A stretch of DNA of 50,146 nt from assembly GCF_016613415.1 (NCBI RefSeq), contig NZ_JACWCT010000129.1:1-50146 (forward strand), in the 5' to 3' direction. Source of the stretch: Methylobacterium ajmalii (GTDB lineage Bacteria > Pseudomonadota > Alphaproteobacteria > Rhizobiales > Beijerinckiaceae). The position numbers and the translations under genes are program-made. This document shows, in pieces, positions 10,381 through 19,544 of this stretch (its first letter is position 1; every line of letters begins with the position of its first letter). Under the pieces are notes generated by a model. The model had not been told where the DNA came from, made no database searches, and saw only the letters and a program-made list of their open reading frames with translations.

Positions 10381-11231
10381 TAGGCCTTGTCCCACCAGCC
10401 CTTCTCGGCGTGGAGCCCGTGCTGGCCGCGATAGGGGGCCACCTCCGGGCTCCGCCAGCCCTCGGTCAATTCGGGCGCCAGCCGGTAGACCTCGACGGCG
10501 AGCGGCCGGCAGACCTCGATCGGGTCGCGGGCGTCCGGCCCCCAGAGCGGCACCGAGAGGTCGCCGCCCGGGCAGGTCGAGAGGGCGCAGAGCAGGTCGA
10601 TCTCGGCGAAGAATTCCAGGTAGTCGCCGGCTTTCGCCGGGCAGTCGCGCATGAAGTACAGGTCGTCGTGGTTGAGCCCGGTGACCTGGAACACGTTGAG
10701 CACGTCGTGGACGTCGAACTCGGTCAGGCCGAACGGCATCACCGCGCGGGTGAGGTTCGAGTGGCAGTGGAAGTGGAAGTCCTGCCCGGTCAGCAGCTTG
10801 TTGACGTAGGGGTCGCAGCGGGTGCCGAGCAGGTCGTGGACCCGGCCGCCGTATTCGTCGGTGCCGTAATGCGCCAGCGTGTCGGCCGTGATGGTGACGA
10901 GCGGGCGCAGGAACGGCAGGGTCGACCACAGCCGGTCGAAGGTCGTGACGTGGGCACCCTGGAGCTGGCGGGTGCGCGCCGCCCATAGCCGCTCGCGGGG
11001 ATCGTGCCGGTTCCAGATGTTGAGGTCGCCGACCTGCGGCCCCTCCGGCGCGACGATCCGGAAGACGTGGCCCGCCGGCACGCTCCAGGCCCGCCCGGTA
11101 CGGATCGGGACGGTGAACGCATCGACCAGGGTCCGCCCGCCGGTCTCGGCGGCGATCCGCTCGTAGAACGGCCGGTCGACCGACAGGGCCGAGCCCTCGC
11201 TGACCTGATAGGCGGCGGGGAAGTCCTTCAT
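10380..11231 (-). CDS. DUF1989 / urea carboxylase-associated family protein
   Basis: This 283-residue cytoplasmic protein is of the DUF1989 family, named after proteins encoded beside urea carboxylase. Recognisable stretches are VPAGHVFRIVAPEGPQVGDL, the HFHCHSNLTRA metal-ligand-like His/Cys cluster, and FEVH-like repeats around EFDVHDVLNVFQ. No urea carboxylase or allophanate hydrolase gene is present, so the usual partner is missing. Members have been linked to amine or guanidine metabolism, but the reaction is not established. It stands alone between two palindromic elements. Confidence 0.75.
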   Translation of the reverse strand: MKDFPAAYQVSEGSALSVDRPFYERIAAETGGRTLVDAFTVPIRTGRAWSVPAGHVFRIVAPEGPQVGDLNIWNRHDPRERLWAARTRQLQGAHVTTFDRLWSTLPFLRPLVTITADTLAHYGTDEYGGRVHDLLGTRCDPYVNKLLTGQDFHFHCHSNLTRAVMPFGLTEFDVHDVLNVFQVTGLNHDDLYFMRDCPAKAGDYLEFFAEIDLLCALSTCPGGDLSVPLWGPDARDPIEVCRPLAVEVYRLAPELTEGWRSPEVAPYRGQHGLHAEKGWWDKA

Positions 11232-11320
11232 GCCGGGGGCTCCGGGTGGGTGTGACGCGTGCCAGGAGTGGCAGAGGTGGAGGGGTGGGGCAAACCGGGG
11301 AAGGACGAGCGCGGGGAACG

Positions 11321-11512
11321 CCTCTCCCCGCTGGGCGGGGAGAGGGCTGCGTCCCTGTTCAAGGGATGCAGCAAGCCCGAAGGGCGAGGGTGAGGGGGTA
11401 TCCCCGGATGAGGCTCTTCCGGCACCACCCCCTCACCCTCGCTCCGGCTGCGCCTTCGCTTGCTGTATCGCCTGAACGGCGACACGGCCCTCTCCCCGCC
11501 CGCGGGGAGAGG
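11321..11512. repeat. Composite of three inverted repeats
   Basis: Two outer hairpins are nearly the same sequence: CCTCTCCCCG...CGGGGAGAGG at 11321-11345 and an 11-bp version at 11489-11512. Between them a 16-bp perfect inverted pair joins 11384-11399 to 11427-11442 (GCGAGGGTGAGGGGGT and complement). The array fills the gap between the DUF1989 gene and the end of the oxidoreductase gene. No coding frame in it is convincing. Confidence 0.7.
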
Positions 11513-11522
11513 AGGCAGGCGC

Positions 11523-14500
11523 TTACTCCGCCGCCGTCGCGAGGGGCGCCTCCTGGCTGCGGAACCGCGCCAGCAACGCCGCCTCCTCGTCCCGCACCGC
11601 CTCCAGGTTCCTCGCCTTCACCGGTCCGTAGCCGCGGATGCGCTGGGGCAGGCCGGCCAAGCCGACCGCGGCCGCGTGGTTGGCGGGCGTGAGGTTGCGG
11701 GCGATCTCCGTGAGCCGCGCCTCGAAGTCCTGGACCAGCCGCCGCTCCTCGCGCCGCTCCCGCGTGTAGCCGAACGGGTCGAGGGCGGTGCCGCGTAGAC
11801 GCTTCATCCGGGCCAGCATCCCGAAGGCCGTCATCATCCAGGGCCCGAAGGTCATCTTGCGCGGCCGGCCGGTGGCGGGGTCGCGACGGGCGAGCAGCGG
11901 GGGCGCGAGGTGGAACTCGTAGCGGAGGTCGTCGCCCTCGAAGGTGCGCTGGACTTGCGCCTGGAAGCTTCCGTCGGTGTAGAGCCGCGCGACCTCGTAC
12001 TCGTCCTTGTAGGCCATCAGCCGAAAGAGCGAGCGGGCGGCGGCGTCGGTCAGGGCCGACTGGCCGGGCACGATCGCGGCTTCCCGCACCCGCACGGCGG
12101 AAACAGCCTTGGCGTAGCGCTCGGCGTACGCCGCGTCCTGGTAGGCGGTCAGAAAGGCGACGCGCTTGGCGATCACCCCGTCGAGGTCCGGCGCCAGGTC
12201 CGGGGCCGGGGCCTCGACCGCCCGCATGGTCTCAGGCGAGGCCGCCGCGCGCCGGCCCCAGGCGAAGGCCGCGCGGTTCATCGCCACCGCCTCGCGGTTG
12301 AGCTCGATCGCCTTCAAGAGCGCGTCCCGCGACAGCGGCACCCGCCCGCGCTGCCAGGCGAAGCCCAGCATGAACATGTTGGCGGCGAGCGCATTGCCCA
12401 GCACCGAGACGGCGAGGCTCGTCGCGTCGGTGAAGTCCGCGTGCTCCGCGCCCGCGGCCTCGCGGATCGCCCGCTTGATCCGCTCGGCCGGCAGGGAGAA
12501 GTCGGGCCGGCGGGTGAACTCGCCGGGCATCACCTCGGCGGTGTTGACGACGAGGTGGGTGCGGCCCTTCGCGATCGCCGACAGCACCTTGCGGTTGCCG
12601 CTGACCACGAGGTCGCAGCCGAGCACGAGGTCGGCCGCGCCCGCCCCGACCCGGATGGCGTGGATGTCCTCCTGGTGGTTGGCCAGCCGCACGTGGCTGA
12701 ACACCGCGCCGCCCTTCTGGGCGAGGCCGGCCATGTCGATCATGCCGAGGCCCTTGCCCTCGAGATGCGCCGCCATGCCGAGGATCGCCCCGACCGTCAC
12801 CACGCCGGTCCCGCCGACGCCGGTGACGATCAGGTTGTAGGTGCCGTCGATCGCAGGAATCGCCGGCTCGGGGATCCCCGCATCCGGCGACGCCTCGGTC
12901 GCGACCGGGACACTGGCCGGCTTGCTACGGGGCTTGGCGCCGTGCACCGTCACGAAGGACGGGCAAAAGCCCTTCACGCAGGAAAAGTCCTTGTTGCAGC
13001 TCGACTGGTCGATGCGGCGCTTGCGGCCGAACTCGGTCTCGACCGGCTGCACCGCGACGCAGTTCGACTGCACCGAGCAGTCGCCGCAGCCCTCGCAGAC
13101 GAGTTCGTTGATGATCACCCGCTTGTCGGGGTCGGGATAGGCGTTGCGCTTGCGCCGCCGGCGCTTCTCGGAGGCGCAGGTCTGGTCGTAGATCATCACC
13201 GAGACGCCCGGCACGGCGGCGAGTTCGCGCTGGACCGCGTCCAGCTCGTCCCGGTGGTGGATGGTGAGCCCGTGCGGCCAGCTCACGGTCGAGGGGTACT
13301 TGTCCGGCTCGTCGGTGACGAGCGCGATGCGCTCCACGCCTTCCGCCCGCACCTGCGCGGCGATGCGGTCGACGGTGAGCCCGCCCTCGTGCGGCTGGCC
13401 GCCGGTCATGGCGACCGCGTCGTTGAACAGGATCTTGTAGGTGATCGTCGTTCCGGTATCGACGGCCCAGCGCAAAGCCAGCGATCCCGAATGGTTGTAG
13501 GTGCCGTCGCCGAGATTCTGGAAGACATGGCCACGCTTGGAAAAGGCGTTCTCGCCGATCCAGTTCGCGCCCTCGCCGCCCATCTGGGTGAAGCCGTCGG
13601 TCTCGCGGTCCATCCACTGCGCCATGTAGTGGCAGCCGATGCCCGCATAGGCCCGCATGCCGTCGGGCACCTTGGTCGAGGAATTGTGCGGGCAGCCGGC
13701 GCAGAAATGCGGGACCCGGGCCGCGATATCGACGGTCTGGGCCAACCGCTCCTGCGCGCCTTTGAGCCGCGCGACGCGGCCCGCGAGGTCGTCGTTGCGG
13801 TGGTAGCGCAGCAGGCGCTCGCCCAAAGCCACCGCGATGTCGTTGGGATCGAGCGCGCCCTTCACCGGGAAGAGCCAGTGGCCCGCTTCATCCCGCTTGC
13901 CGATGCAGACCGGCTGGTTGGCCGATCCGTACAGCTCCTCGCGCAGCTGCACCTCGATCAGAGAGCGCTTCTCCTCCACCACCATCACGAGGTCGAGGCC
14001 GTCGGCGAACTCCGCCAGTTCGCGCCGCGACAGCGGCCACGGGCAGGCGACCTTGTAGAGGCGCAAGCCCATGTCGTTGGCCTTGACCTCGTCGAGGCCG
14101 AGGTCGTCCATCGCCTGGCGCACGTCGAGATAGGATTTTCCGACCGTGATGATGCCGATCTTCGGCTGGCGCCCGCCCGAGAGCACGATCCGGTTGAGCC
14201 CGTTGGCGCGCACGAAGGCCATCATGGCGTCGCGCTTGAAGTCCTGGAGGCGGGCCTCCTGCTCCAGGATGCCGTCCGGCGTGCGGATGTTGAGCCCGCC
14301 CGGCGGCATCAGGAAGTCGTCGGGCAGCACGATCTTCACCCGGTCGAGGCGGGCGTCGACGCTCGCGGTCGATTCGATGTTCTCCTTGATGCACTTGAAG
14401 GCGACCCAGGTGCCGCAATAGCGGCTCATCGCGTAGCCGTAGAGCCCGTAATCCAGGATCTCCTGGACGCCGGCCGGGTTGAGGATCGGCGACATCACGT

Positions 14501-15014
14501 CGACGAAGTGGAACTCCGACTGGTGCGCGACGGTGGAGGATTCCGCCGTGTGGTCGTCGCCCATCAGCGCCAGCACGCCGCCGTGGCGCGAGGTGCCGGC
14601 CATGTTGGCGTGGCGAAAAACGTCGCCGGAGCGGTCGACGCCCGGGCCCTTGCCGTACCAGAGGCCAAAGACGCCGTCGTAGCGGCCCTCGCCGCGCATC
14701 TCGGCCTGCTGGGCGCCCCACAGGGCGGTGGCGGCCAGCTCCTCGTTGAGGCCGGGCTGGAAGACGATGCCGGCCTGGTCGAGCACCTTCTTGGCCCGCA
14801 CCAGGTTCTGATCGAGCCCGCCGATCGGCGAGCCGCGATAGCCCGACACGAAGCCCGCGGTGTTGAGCCCCGCCGCCCGGTCGCGGGCCTGCTGCATCAG
14901 CAGCATCCGGATCACGGCCTGGGTGCCGGTGACGAAGACCCGATCGCGGGAGAGGTCGTACTTGTCGTCGAGGCTGACCGACCGAAGGGACGGGGTGGTC
15001 GCGGGCGAACCCAT
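11523..15014 (-). CDS. Indolepyruvate ferredoxin oxidoreductase family protein (fused alpha/beta/gamma)
   Basis: This 1163-residue single-chain enzyme oxidatively decarboxylates aryl-2-oxoacids such as indolepyruvate or phenylpyruvate to arylacetyl-CoA. It uses thiamine diphosphate and Fe-S clusters. The TPP-domain segment FCAGCPHNSSTKVPDG lies near residue 440, a ferredoxin-like cysteine cluster (VCEGCGDCSVQSNC) near 645, and further cysteines (CNKDFSCVKGFCP) near 680. The gamma-domain motif VTGVGGTGVVTVGAILG is near 735. The ATG at 15014 is chosen over longer frames because GGAGGAGGAA lies just upstream and family homology begins there. The paa operon 4.5 kb away could consume its product; that link is inference. 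Confidence 0.88.
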   Translation of the reverse strand: MGSPATTPSLRSVSLDDKYDLSRDRVFVTGTQAVIRMLLMQQARDRAAGLNTAGFVSGYRGSPIGGLDQNLVRAKKVLDQAGIVFQPGLNEELAATALWGAQQAEMRGEGRYDGVFGLWYGKGPGVDRSGDVFRHANMAGTSRHGGVLALMGDDHTAESSTVAHQSEFHFVDVMSPILNPAGVQEILDYGLYGYAMSRYCGTWVAFKCIKENIESTASVDARLDRVKIVLPDDFLMPPGGLNIRTPDGILEQEARLQDFKRDAMMAFVRANGLNRIVLSGGRQPKIGIITVGKSYLDVRQAMDDLGLDEVKANDMGLRLYKVACPWPLSRRELAEFADGLDLVMVVEEKRSLIEVQLREELYGSANQPVCIGKRDEAGHWLFPVKGALDPNDIAVALGERLLRYHRNDDLAGRVARLKGAQERLAQTVDIAARVPHFCAGCPHNSSTKVPDGMRAYAGIGCHYMAQWMDRETDGFTQMGGEGANWIGENAFSKRGHVFQNLGDGTYNHSGSLALRWAVDTGTTITYKILFNDAVAMTGGQPHEGGLTVDRIAAQVRAEGVERIALVTDEPDKYPSTVSWPHGLTIHHRDELDAVQRELAAVPGVSVMIYDQTCASEKRRRRKRNAYPDPDKRVIINELVCEGCGDCSVQSNCVAVQPVETEFGRKRRIDQSSCNKDFSCVKGFCPSFVTVHGAKPRSKPASVPVATEASPDAGIPEPAIPAIDGTYNLIVTGVGGTGVVTVGAILGMAAHLEGKGLGMIDMAGLAQKGGAVFSHVRLANHQEDIHAIRVGAGAADLVLGCDLVVSGNRKVLSAIAKGRTHLVVNTAEVMPGEFTRRPDFSLPAERIKRAIREAAGAEHADFTDATSLAVSVLGNALAANMFMLGFAWQRGRVPLSRDALLKAIELNREAVAMNRAAFAWGRRAAASPETMRAVEAPAPDLAPDLDGVIAKRVAFLTAYQDAAYAERYAKAVSAVRVREAAIVPGQSALTDAAARSLFRLMAYKDEYEVARLYTDGSFQAQVQRTFEGDDLRYEFHLAPPLLARRDPATGRPRKMTFGPWMMTAFGMLARMKRLRGTALDPFGYTRERREERRLVQDFEARLTEIARNLTPANHAAAVGLAGLPQRIRGYGPVKARNLEAVRDEEAALLARFRSQEAPLATAAE

Positions 15015-15584
15015 CGCGTGTTCCTCCTCCTGGCGCGGTGGGGGCCGGTTCCTCCGGCCTCTCGGGACCACGCAAATATGGCAGCAAGGCTGACATTCGC
15101 GGCCGGCCCCGTCAACGCGGCCTGGAGGCATTCCAGGCAGGCGACGTCCGCTCGCGCCGCCCGGGAGAGGGAGCGCCCGTCGCATGGCTCTCGCCCGGAG
15201 GCGCCAGGTTCGGCAGCCCGACAGAGATCCTGAGATATCCCGCCCTCCCACCTCGTCCCGATGTGAGAGGGTGGGATAGTCTCGATTATTCTCTCAAAAA
15301 GGCTCTCAGTGAAATCATCAATTCAGAAATCGCTAAGATAGATGGATTTGAATTTCGTTAGATTGATATTCGATCGCCATCGCCTCAATATAAAATCGAC
15401 AAATGGCGAAAATCTCGAAATCGAGCCAGGCAGGCTCCGAGGTCCGATGCTCGCCGCGGGGGAGCCGGCCATCGAGCCGCCGATCACGGCCACGCCCGGT
15501 CGCCTCGTCCGCCCTGCCCATCCGCGGCTGTCTCCCGGCGCGGCGCACCCTCGACACCGACCCCGCCGGCCGGTCCGGCCTTCG
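15015..15584. other. Gene-free stretch with an AT-rich island
   Basis: About 570 bp lie between the oxidoreductase start and the end of the amidase gene. The ribosome site of the oxidoreductase is at 15021-15030. Nearby sequence is GC-rich up to about 15230, where a palindrome begins. From about 15278 to 15425 the sequence is markedly A+T-rich against a very GC-rich background. I see no RNA gene or convincing short frame in it. Confidence 0.6.
15236..15278. repeat. Short palindromic element, same family as 2911-3050
   Basis: ATCCCGCCCTCCCA (15237-15250) pairs with TGAGAGGGTGGGAT (15264-15277) at 12 of 14 positions. The outer TATCCC...GGGATA and the inner ACCTCGTCCCGATGTGAG core resemble the elements at 2911 and 8662. 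It marks the left border of the AT-rich island. Confidence 0.5.
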
Positions 15585-16517
15585 TCAGATCAGGTAATCC
15601 TTGCGCAGCATGCAGTGGACGCCCTTGTGCTGGTTGACCGTCTGGGTCACCCGGAGGTCGGCGGCGATGCTGCACAGGGCGTAGGCCTCGTCGCGGGTGA
15701 TGCCGACACGGCCGACCACGAGGTCGATCATCTCCCGCAGGGCGCGCTCGGCGCAGCGGTCGAGGTCGGGGTCGAGGCCCATCGTGATCACGTGGGTCGG
15801 CGTCTCGGCCCGGGGATACGCGAGCGGCAGGTCCCGGCGCAGGACGAGTTCGAACGTCCCGGAGAGCGCCGTCTCGATCGCCGTGACGTTGACCTCGCCG
15901 TCGCCTTGCGCGCCGTGGCCGTCGCCGCAGGAAAAGAGCGCGCCCTCGGCGAGGACCGGCAGGAAGAGGGTGGTGCCGGCCACCAGCTCCTTGTTGTCGA
16001 GGTTGCCGCCGAAGGCGCGCGGCACGATCGAGGTGCAGCGGCCCCAGGCCGGCGGCGGGGCCACCGCCATCACGCCGAAGAACGGCGCGAGCGGGATCTC
16101 GAGCCCCCACGGCATCCGGGCGGTCAGGCGCTCGCGGTCGAGCGGCAGGGTCATGTGGTGGAAGGCCGGGAAGTCGTCCGGCAGGGTGCCGGCGAGCGGC
16201 CGGTGCCGGTTGTAGCCCCAGTCCTGGCGCAGCGACACGTCGAGGATCCGCACCTCCAGCACGTCGCCGGGCCGCGCGCCCTCGATCGCCACCGGTCCCG
16301 TCAGGATGTGGCCCGAGGGGATGCCGGTCTCGGCGGCGTGGATCGCCCGCAGCTCCGGTGGCACGTGGAAGCCCTCCGGCGGCAGGGCGTCGGGCCCGCC
16401 CGAGACGGTCTCGATCGTCACCCGCTCGCCGCTGCGGATCGTCAGGACCGGCGGTACGGTCGCGTCGAGGTAACCCCAGCGGCAGGTCTCGGGCGAGGCG
16501 GGGAGGCGATGCGTCAT
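15585..16517 (-). CDS. Acetamidase/formamidase family protein
   Basis: This 310-residue protein is of the FmdA/AmdA family, cytoplasmic enzymes that hydrolyse short amides to ammonia and a carboxylate. The family segments HILTGPVAIEGARPGDVLEV, GNLDNKELVAGTTLFLPV and ALFSCGDGHGAQGDGEV are all present, so the protein looks intact. It diverges from an amidohydrolase gene across a 245-bp GC-rich region that must hold both promoters. Pairing with an amidohydrolase suggests scavenging of an organic nitrogen compound. Formamide, acetamide or an aryl amide are all possible; the substrate cannot be read from the sequence. Confidence 0.85.
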   Translation of the reverse strand: MTHRLPASPETCRWGYLDATVPPVLTIRSGERVTIETVSGGPDALPPEGFHVPPELRAIHAAETGIPSGHILTGPVAIEGARPGDVLEVRILDVSLRQDWGYNRHRPLAGTLPDDFPAFHHMTLPLDRERLTARMPWGLEIPLAPFFGVMAVAPPPAWGRCTSIVPRAFGGNLDNKELVAGTTLFLPVLAEGALFSCGDGHGAQGDGEVNVTAIETALSGTFELVLRRDLPLAYPRAETPTHVITMGLDPDLDRCAERALREMIDLVVGRVGITRDEAYALCSIAADLRVTQTVNQHKGVHCMLRKDYLI

Positions 16518-16762
16518 GGCTCGGGATCCGGGATCGGCGGGCGCGGAAGGAGCAGCATCGCCCGGCGCCGGCGGCGCGTCGAGCGAGGCGGACCCGGAAT
16601 CGCGCCGGGACGCGCCGCCGGCCGGCGCGGTCCGTCGGGAGGCGCGAGGGGCGAGGCCCCGGGGCCGCGCCGCCCCCCGGGCCGCATCGATCCCGCCACG
16701 CCTTCCTGCCGCCGCGTCCCGAGCGTACCCTCGCGGTCCCGAGACGCCGAAGGAGGATCCCG

Positions 16763-18205
16763 GTGCGCACCCTTGCGGCCCGACATGGTTTCGACGCGCA
16801 GGGCGCGGTCCGGGATCTCGCCATCACCATCGCGGACGGGCGGATCGCCGCCCTCGAGGCCGCGGCGGCTCCCGGAGCCGCGGCGGTTTCGGAGGACACC
16901 GTCGTCCTGCCGGCGCTCGCCAATGCCCACGACCATGCCCGGCCCCTGCGGCCGAGCTCTGTCGGCGGCTTCAACAAGCCGCTGGAGACCTGGCTCCACC
17001 GCCTGGCGCTCCTCGCGCCGGTCGATCCCTACCTGGCGACCCTGGCGCCCCTGGCCCGGGCGGCGATCGGCGGCCAGGGCGCGGTGATGATCCATCAGGT
17101 CCGGCCGACGGGGCTGACCGACTATCCCATCGAGGCGGAGGCGATGGCCCGCGCCGCCCGCGACGTGGGGGTGCGCATCGCCCTCGGCATTGGCCTGCGC
17201 GACCGCAACCCCTTGGTCTACGGCGACCACGCCGCGGTGCTCGACGCTCTCGACCCGGCCACGCGGGCGGAGATCGAGGCGCGGTTCCTGAGTCCGATGG
17301 CGCCGCTCGCCGAGCAGCTCGCCCGGGTCGAGGCGACGGCGGACGCGGTCGGCGGACCGATGGTCGACGTGCAATACGCCCCGAACGGGCCGCAATGGGG
17401 CTCGGACGGGCTCTGGGAGGCGGTCGCCGAGGCCTCCGCCCGCACCGGTCGCCGGGTCACGACCCATCTGTTCGAGACCCGCTACCAGCGCGACTGGGCC
17501 GACCGGACCTATCCGGGCGGCCTCGTGCGGCGCTGGCGCGAGATCGGGCTGCTCTCGCCGCGGCTGACCCTCGCCCATTGCGTCCATGCGCGACCGGACG
17601 AGCTCGAGATGATCGCCGAGGCCGGCTGCGTGATCGCCGTCAACACCTCGTCCAATCTGGCGCTCCGCTCCGGGATCGCGCCGGTGGCCGAGATGGTGCG
17701 CCGCGGCTGCCGCGTGGCCCTCGGCCTCGACGGCCAGGCCTTCGACGAGGACGACGACGCCCTGCGCGAGCTGCGCCTGCTCTGGTCGCTGCATGGCGGC
17801 TGGGGCTTCGACGCCGAGATCGCGCCGCGCCGGGCCCTGGCGATGGCGCTGGAGACCGGCCGCATCGCGGTCGGCGCGCCGGAGGGCGGACGGATCGCGG
17901 TGGGCGCCCCCGCCGATCTCCTCGTCCTCGACCGCGCCGCGCTCGACGAGGACGCTCTGGCGGAAGTCGACCCCCTCGACCTGCTGTTCGCCCGTGCCAC
18001 CAAGCGCCACGTCCGGGAGCTGATCGTCGCCGGGCGCACGGTCGTGCGGGACGGGGTCGTCCTCGGCGTCGACCTTGATGGCGCGCACCGGGCCCTGCGC
18101 GATGCCTGCCGGGCGGCGATGCCCGCGCGCGCGGGCCTCTGGCGGGCCATGCCGGGCTTCGAGGCGGCCGTTGCCGGCTATTACCGCCGCCTCGGCTGCT
18201 GCTGA
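16763..18205 (+). CDS. Amidohydrolase family protein (cytosine/guanine deaminase-like)
   Basis: This is a 480-residue metal-dependent hydrolase of the ATZ/TRZ-deaminase type. Metal-site motifs in order are NAHDHARP (H56, H58), TTHLFETR (His), LAHCVHA (His) and LGLDGQAFDEDD (Asp). A C-terminal composite-barrel part contains APADLLVLDR, as in deaminases and aminohydrolases. GTG at 16763 is chosen because AGGAGG (16751-16756) precedes it by 6 nt and the canonical N-terminal beta-sandwich starts there. It diverges from the formamidase family gene, and paaX follows 171 bp downstream. It probably deaminates or hydrolyses a heterocycle or amidine; the substrate is unknown. Confidence 0.8.
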   Translation: MRTLAARHGFDAQGAVRDLAITIADGRIAALEAAAAPGAAAVSEDTVVLPALANAHDHARPLRPSSVGGFNKPLETWLHRLALLAPVDPYLATLAPLARAAIGGQGAVMIHQVRPTGLTDYPIEAEAMARAARDVGVRIALGIGLRDRNPLVYGDHAAVLDALDPATRAEIEARFLSPMAPLAEQLARVEATADAVGGPMVDVQYAPNGPQWGSDGLWEAVAEASARTGRRVTTHLFETRYQRDWADRTYPGGLVRRWREIGLLSPRLTLAHCVHARPDELEMIAEAGCVIAVNTSSNLALRSGIAPVAEMVRRGCRVALGLDGQAFDEDDDALRELRLLWSLHGGWGFDAEIAPRRALAMALETGRIAVGAPEGGRIAVGAPADLLVLDRAALDEDALAEVDPLDLLFARATKRHVRELIVAGRTVVRDGVVLGVDLDGAHRALRDACRAAMPARAGLWRAMPGFEAAVAGYYRRLGCC

Positions 18206-18376
18206 CGACCGGTGCGGGCCCGTGCCGCCGGCTCCCGCGCCCGGCATCGGAGCCCCGGGATCGCGGCCCGGTTGTGCGGTCGCCGATTTCTGCGTAAGTC
18301 GCTGGGCCCGCTCCGTTTCGGTCGAGGACGGGACGACGGATGACGGCGGCGGCACCCGCCCGGGTCGGGAGGCGGT

Positions 18377-19300
18377 GTGAGCGACGCGCGCGGATCCTCG
18401 GCGGATCGCAACGGGGAGGCCCGGGGAGCGGCCCTGGTCTCGCGCCTCGTGGATGCCGTGCCGCTGCGCTCGGGCGGCTTCATCGTCACCCTCTACGGCG
18501 ACGTCGTCGAGCCGCGCGGCGGCCGGCTGTGGATGGGCAACATCATCGAGACCTGCCGGATGGTCGGCATCAGCGAGACGCTGGTGCGGACCGCGGTGTC
18601 TCGGCTCGTGGCCGCCGGGCAGCTCACCGGCGAGCGCCAGGGCCGGCGCAGCTTCTATCAGCTCACCGCGGCGGCGCGGCGCGAGTTCCTGTCGGCCGCC
18701 CGGACCCTGTTCGAGCCGCAGCCCGAGACCGGCTGGCTGCTCGTCTGGCTCGGGGCGGAGCCGGACGGCGAGGCAGGGCCGGCGCTGGAGCGGGCGGGCT
18801 TCGTCCGCCTCGGGCCGCAATGGCTGCTCGGGCCGGACCATCACCGGCCGGCGGATCCCGCCCTGGTGGTCTTCGAGGTCGGGCCGAAGGCCGACCGGGC
18901 GGCGGGGTCGCGGCTCGCGGACCTCGTCGCCGCGCATTGGGACCTCGCCGCCTTCGAGGCCGCCTACGCGGCCTTCCTGGCGACCTTCGCGGGCATCGAC
19001 GAGGCGCTCGCGGCCGGGCTGTGCCCGACCGACGCCGAGGCGCTGCAACTGCGGCTGCTCCTCGTCCACGCCTACCGCCACGCGGCGCTCAGGGATGCGC
19101 GCCTGCCCGCCGCGACCCTGCCGCCCGACTGGAGCGGGCACCGCGCCCGCCGGCTCTTCGCCGACCTCTACCTGCGCCTCTCGCCCGCCGCCGACCGCTA
19201 TGTCGGGCAGCATCTCCTGGCCGGCGACGGCCCGTTGCCTGCGCGAACGGCCGAGACCCTCGGGCGCACCGCCTCCCTGACCCGGGTCCGAGACGCCTGA
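18377..19300 (+). CDS. paaX: PaaX-family phenylacetyl-CoA-responsive repressor
   Basis: This 307-residue GntR-like winged-helix regulator has the PaaX N-terminal signature FIVTLYGDVVEPRGG. A wing region (SETLVRTAVSRLVAAGQLTGERQGRRSFYQL, cited here only for orientation) and the long PaaX C-terminal domain follow. Known PaaX proteins repress paa catabolic genes until phenylacetyl-CoA binds. It starts with GTG at 18377 after a GGGAGG sequence. It lies directly upstream of paaABCDE in the same orientation, separated by a 244-bp region with an inverted repeat that is a good operator candidate. Confidence 0.88.
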   Translation: MSDARGSSADRNGEARGAALVSRLVDAVPLRSGGFIVTLYGDVVEPRGGRLWMGNIIETCRMVGISETLVRTAVSRLVAAGQLTGERQGRRSFYQLTAAARREFLSAARTLFEPQPETGWLLVWLGAEPDGEAGPALERAGFVRLGPQWLLGPDHHRPADPALVVFEVGPKADRAAGSRLADLVAAHWDLAAFEAAYAAFLATFAGIDEALAAGLCPTDAEALQLRLLLVHAYRHAALRDARLPAATLPPDWSGHRARRLFADLYLRLSPAADRYVGQHLLAGDGPLPARTAETLGRTASLTRVRDA

Positions 19301-19343
19301 CCCGCCCTGCGGTACCGGCCGCCGCCCTTCGAGGCCGGATCGA

Positions 19344-19379
19344 GACATCACAATAAATCTGCAAAACCGCGTTGTGATG
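19344..19379 (+). promoter_or_regulatory. Candidate PaaX operator / paaA promoter
   Basis: The perfect 9-bp arms ACATCACAA (19344-19352) and TTGTGATGT (19371-19379) are separated by 18 bp. The right arm also supplies a TTGTGA -35-like hexamer, with TAGGGA 18 bp further on (19395-19400) as a weak -10. The region is A+T-rich for this genome. It lies between paaX and paaA, where PaaX is expected to bind. Confidence 0.6.
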
Positions 19380-19544
19380 TGATGCTTTCGGTGGTAGGGA
19401 TTGTCGCAGACGATCGGCCTCCATGGGCCGACGACAAGGGCCGCCGCGCCCGGGAGGACGGCTCGAAGCCCGATCGCGTCGGAGCACGCACCGGGCGGCG
19501 TCCGGAACCCCGTCACGGTCCGCAACCGGCAGGAGGGTCACGGC

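Noticed and set aside
11321..11512. Repeated hairpins considered as a CRISPR array
   Set aside because: There are only two similar short hairpins, with no regular spacers and no cas genes.
11910..15233. About 1100-codon plus-strand frame opposite the indolepyruvate oxidoreductase
   Set aside because: A shadow of a gene with clear Fe-S and TPP motifs; no domain is recognisable in it.
16514..19525. About 1000-codon open frame on the minus strand opposite the amidohydrolase and paaX
   Set aside because: It spans two well-supported genes and an intergenic region; composition is typical of an antisense frame in high-GC DNA.
19401..19544. N-terminal extension of paaA to 19401
   Set aside because: The extension is not homologous to PaaA, and a strong AGGAGGG precedes the ATG at 19545.
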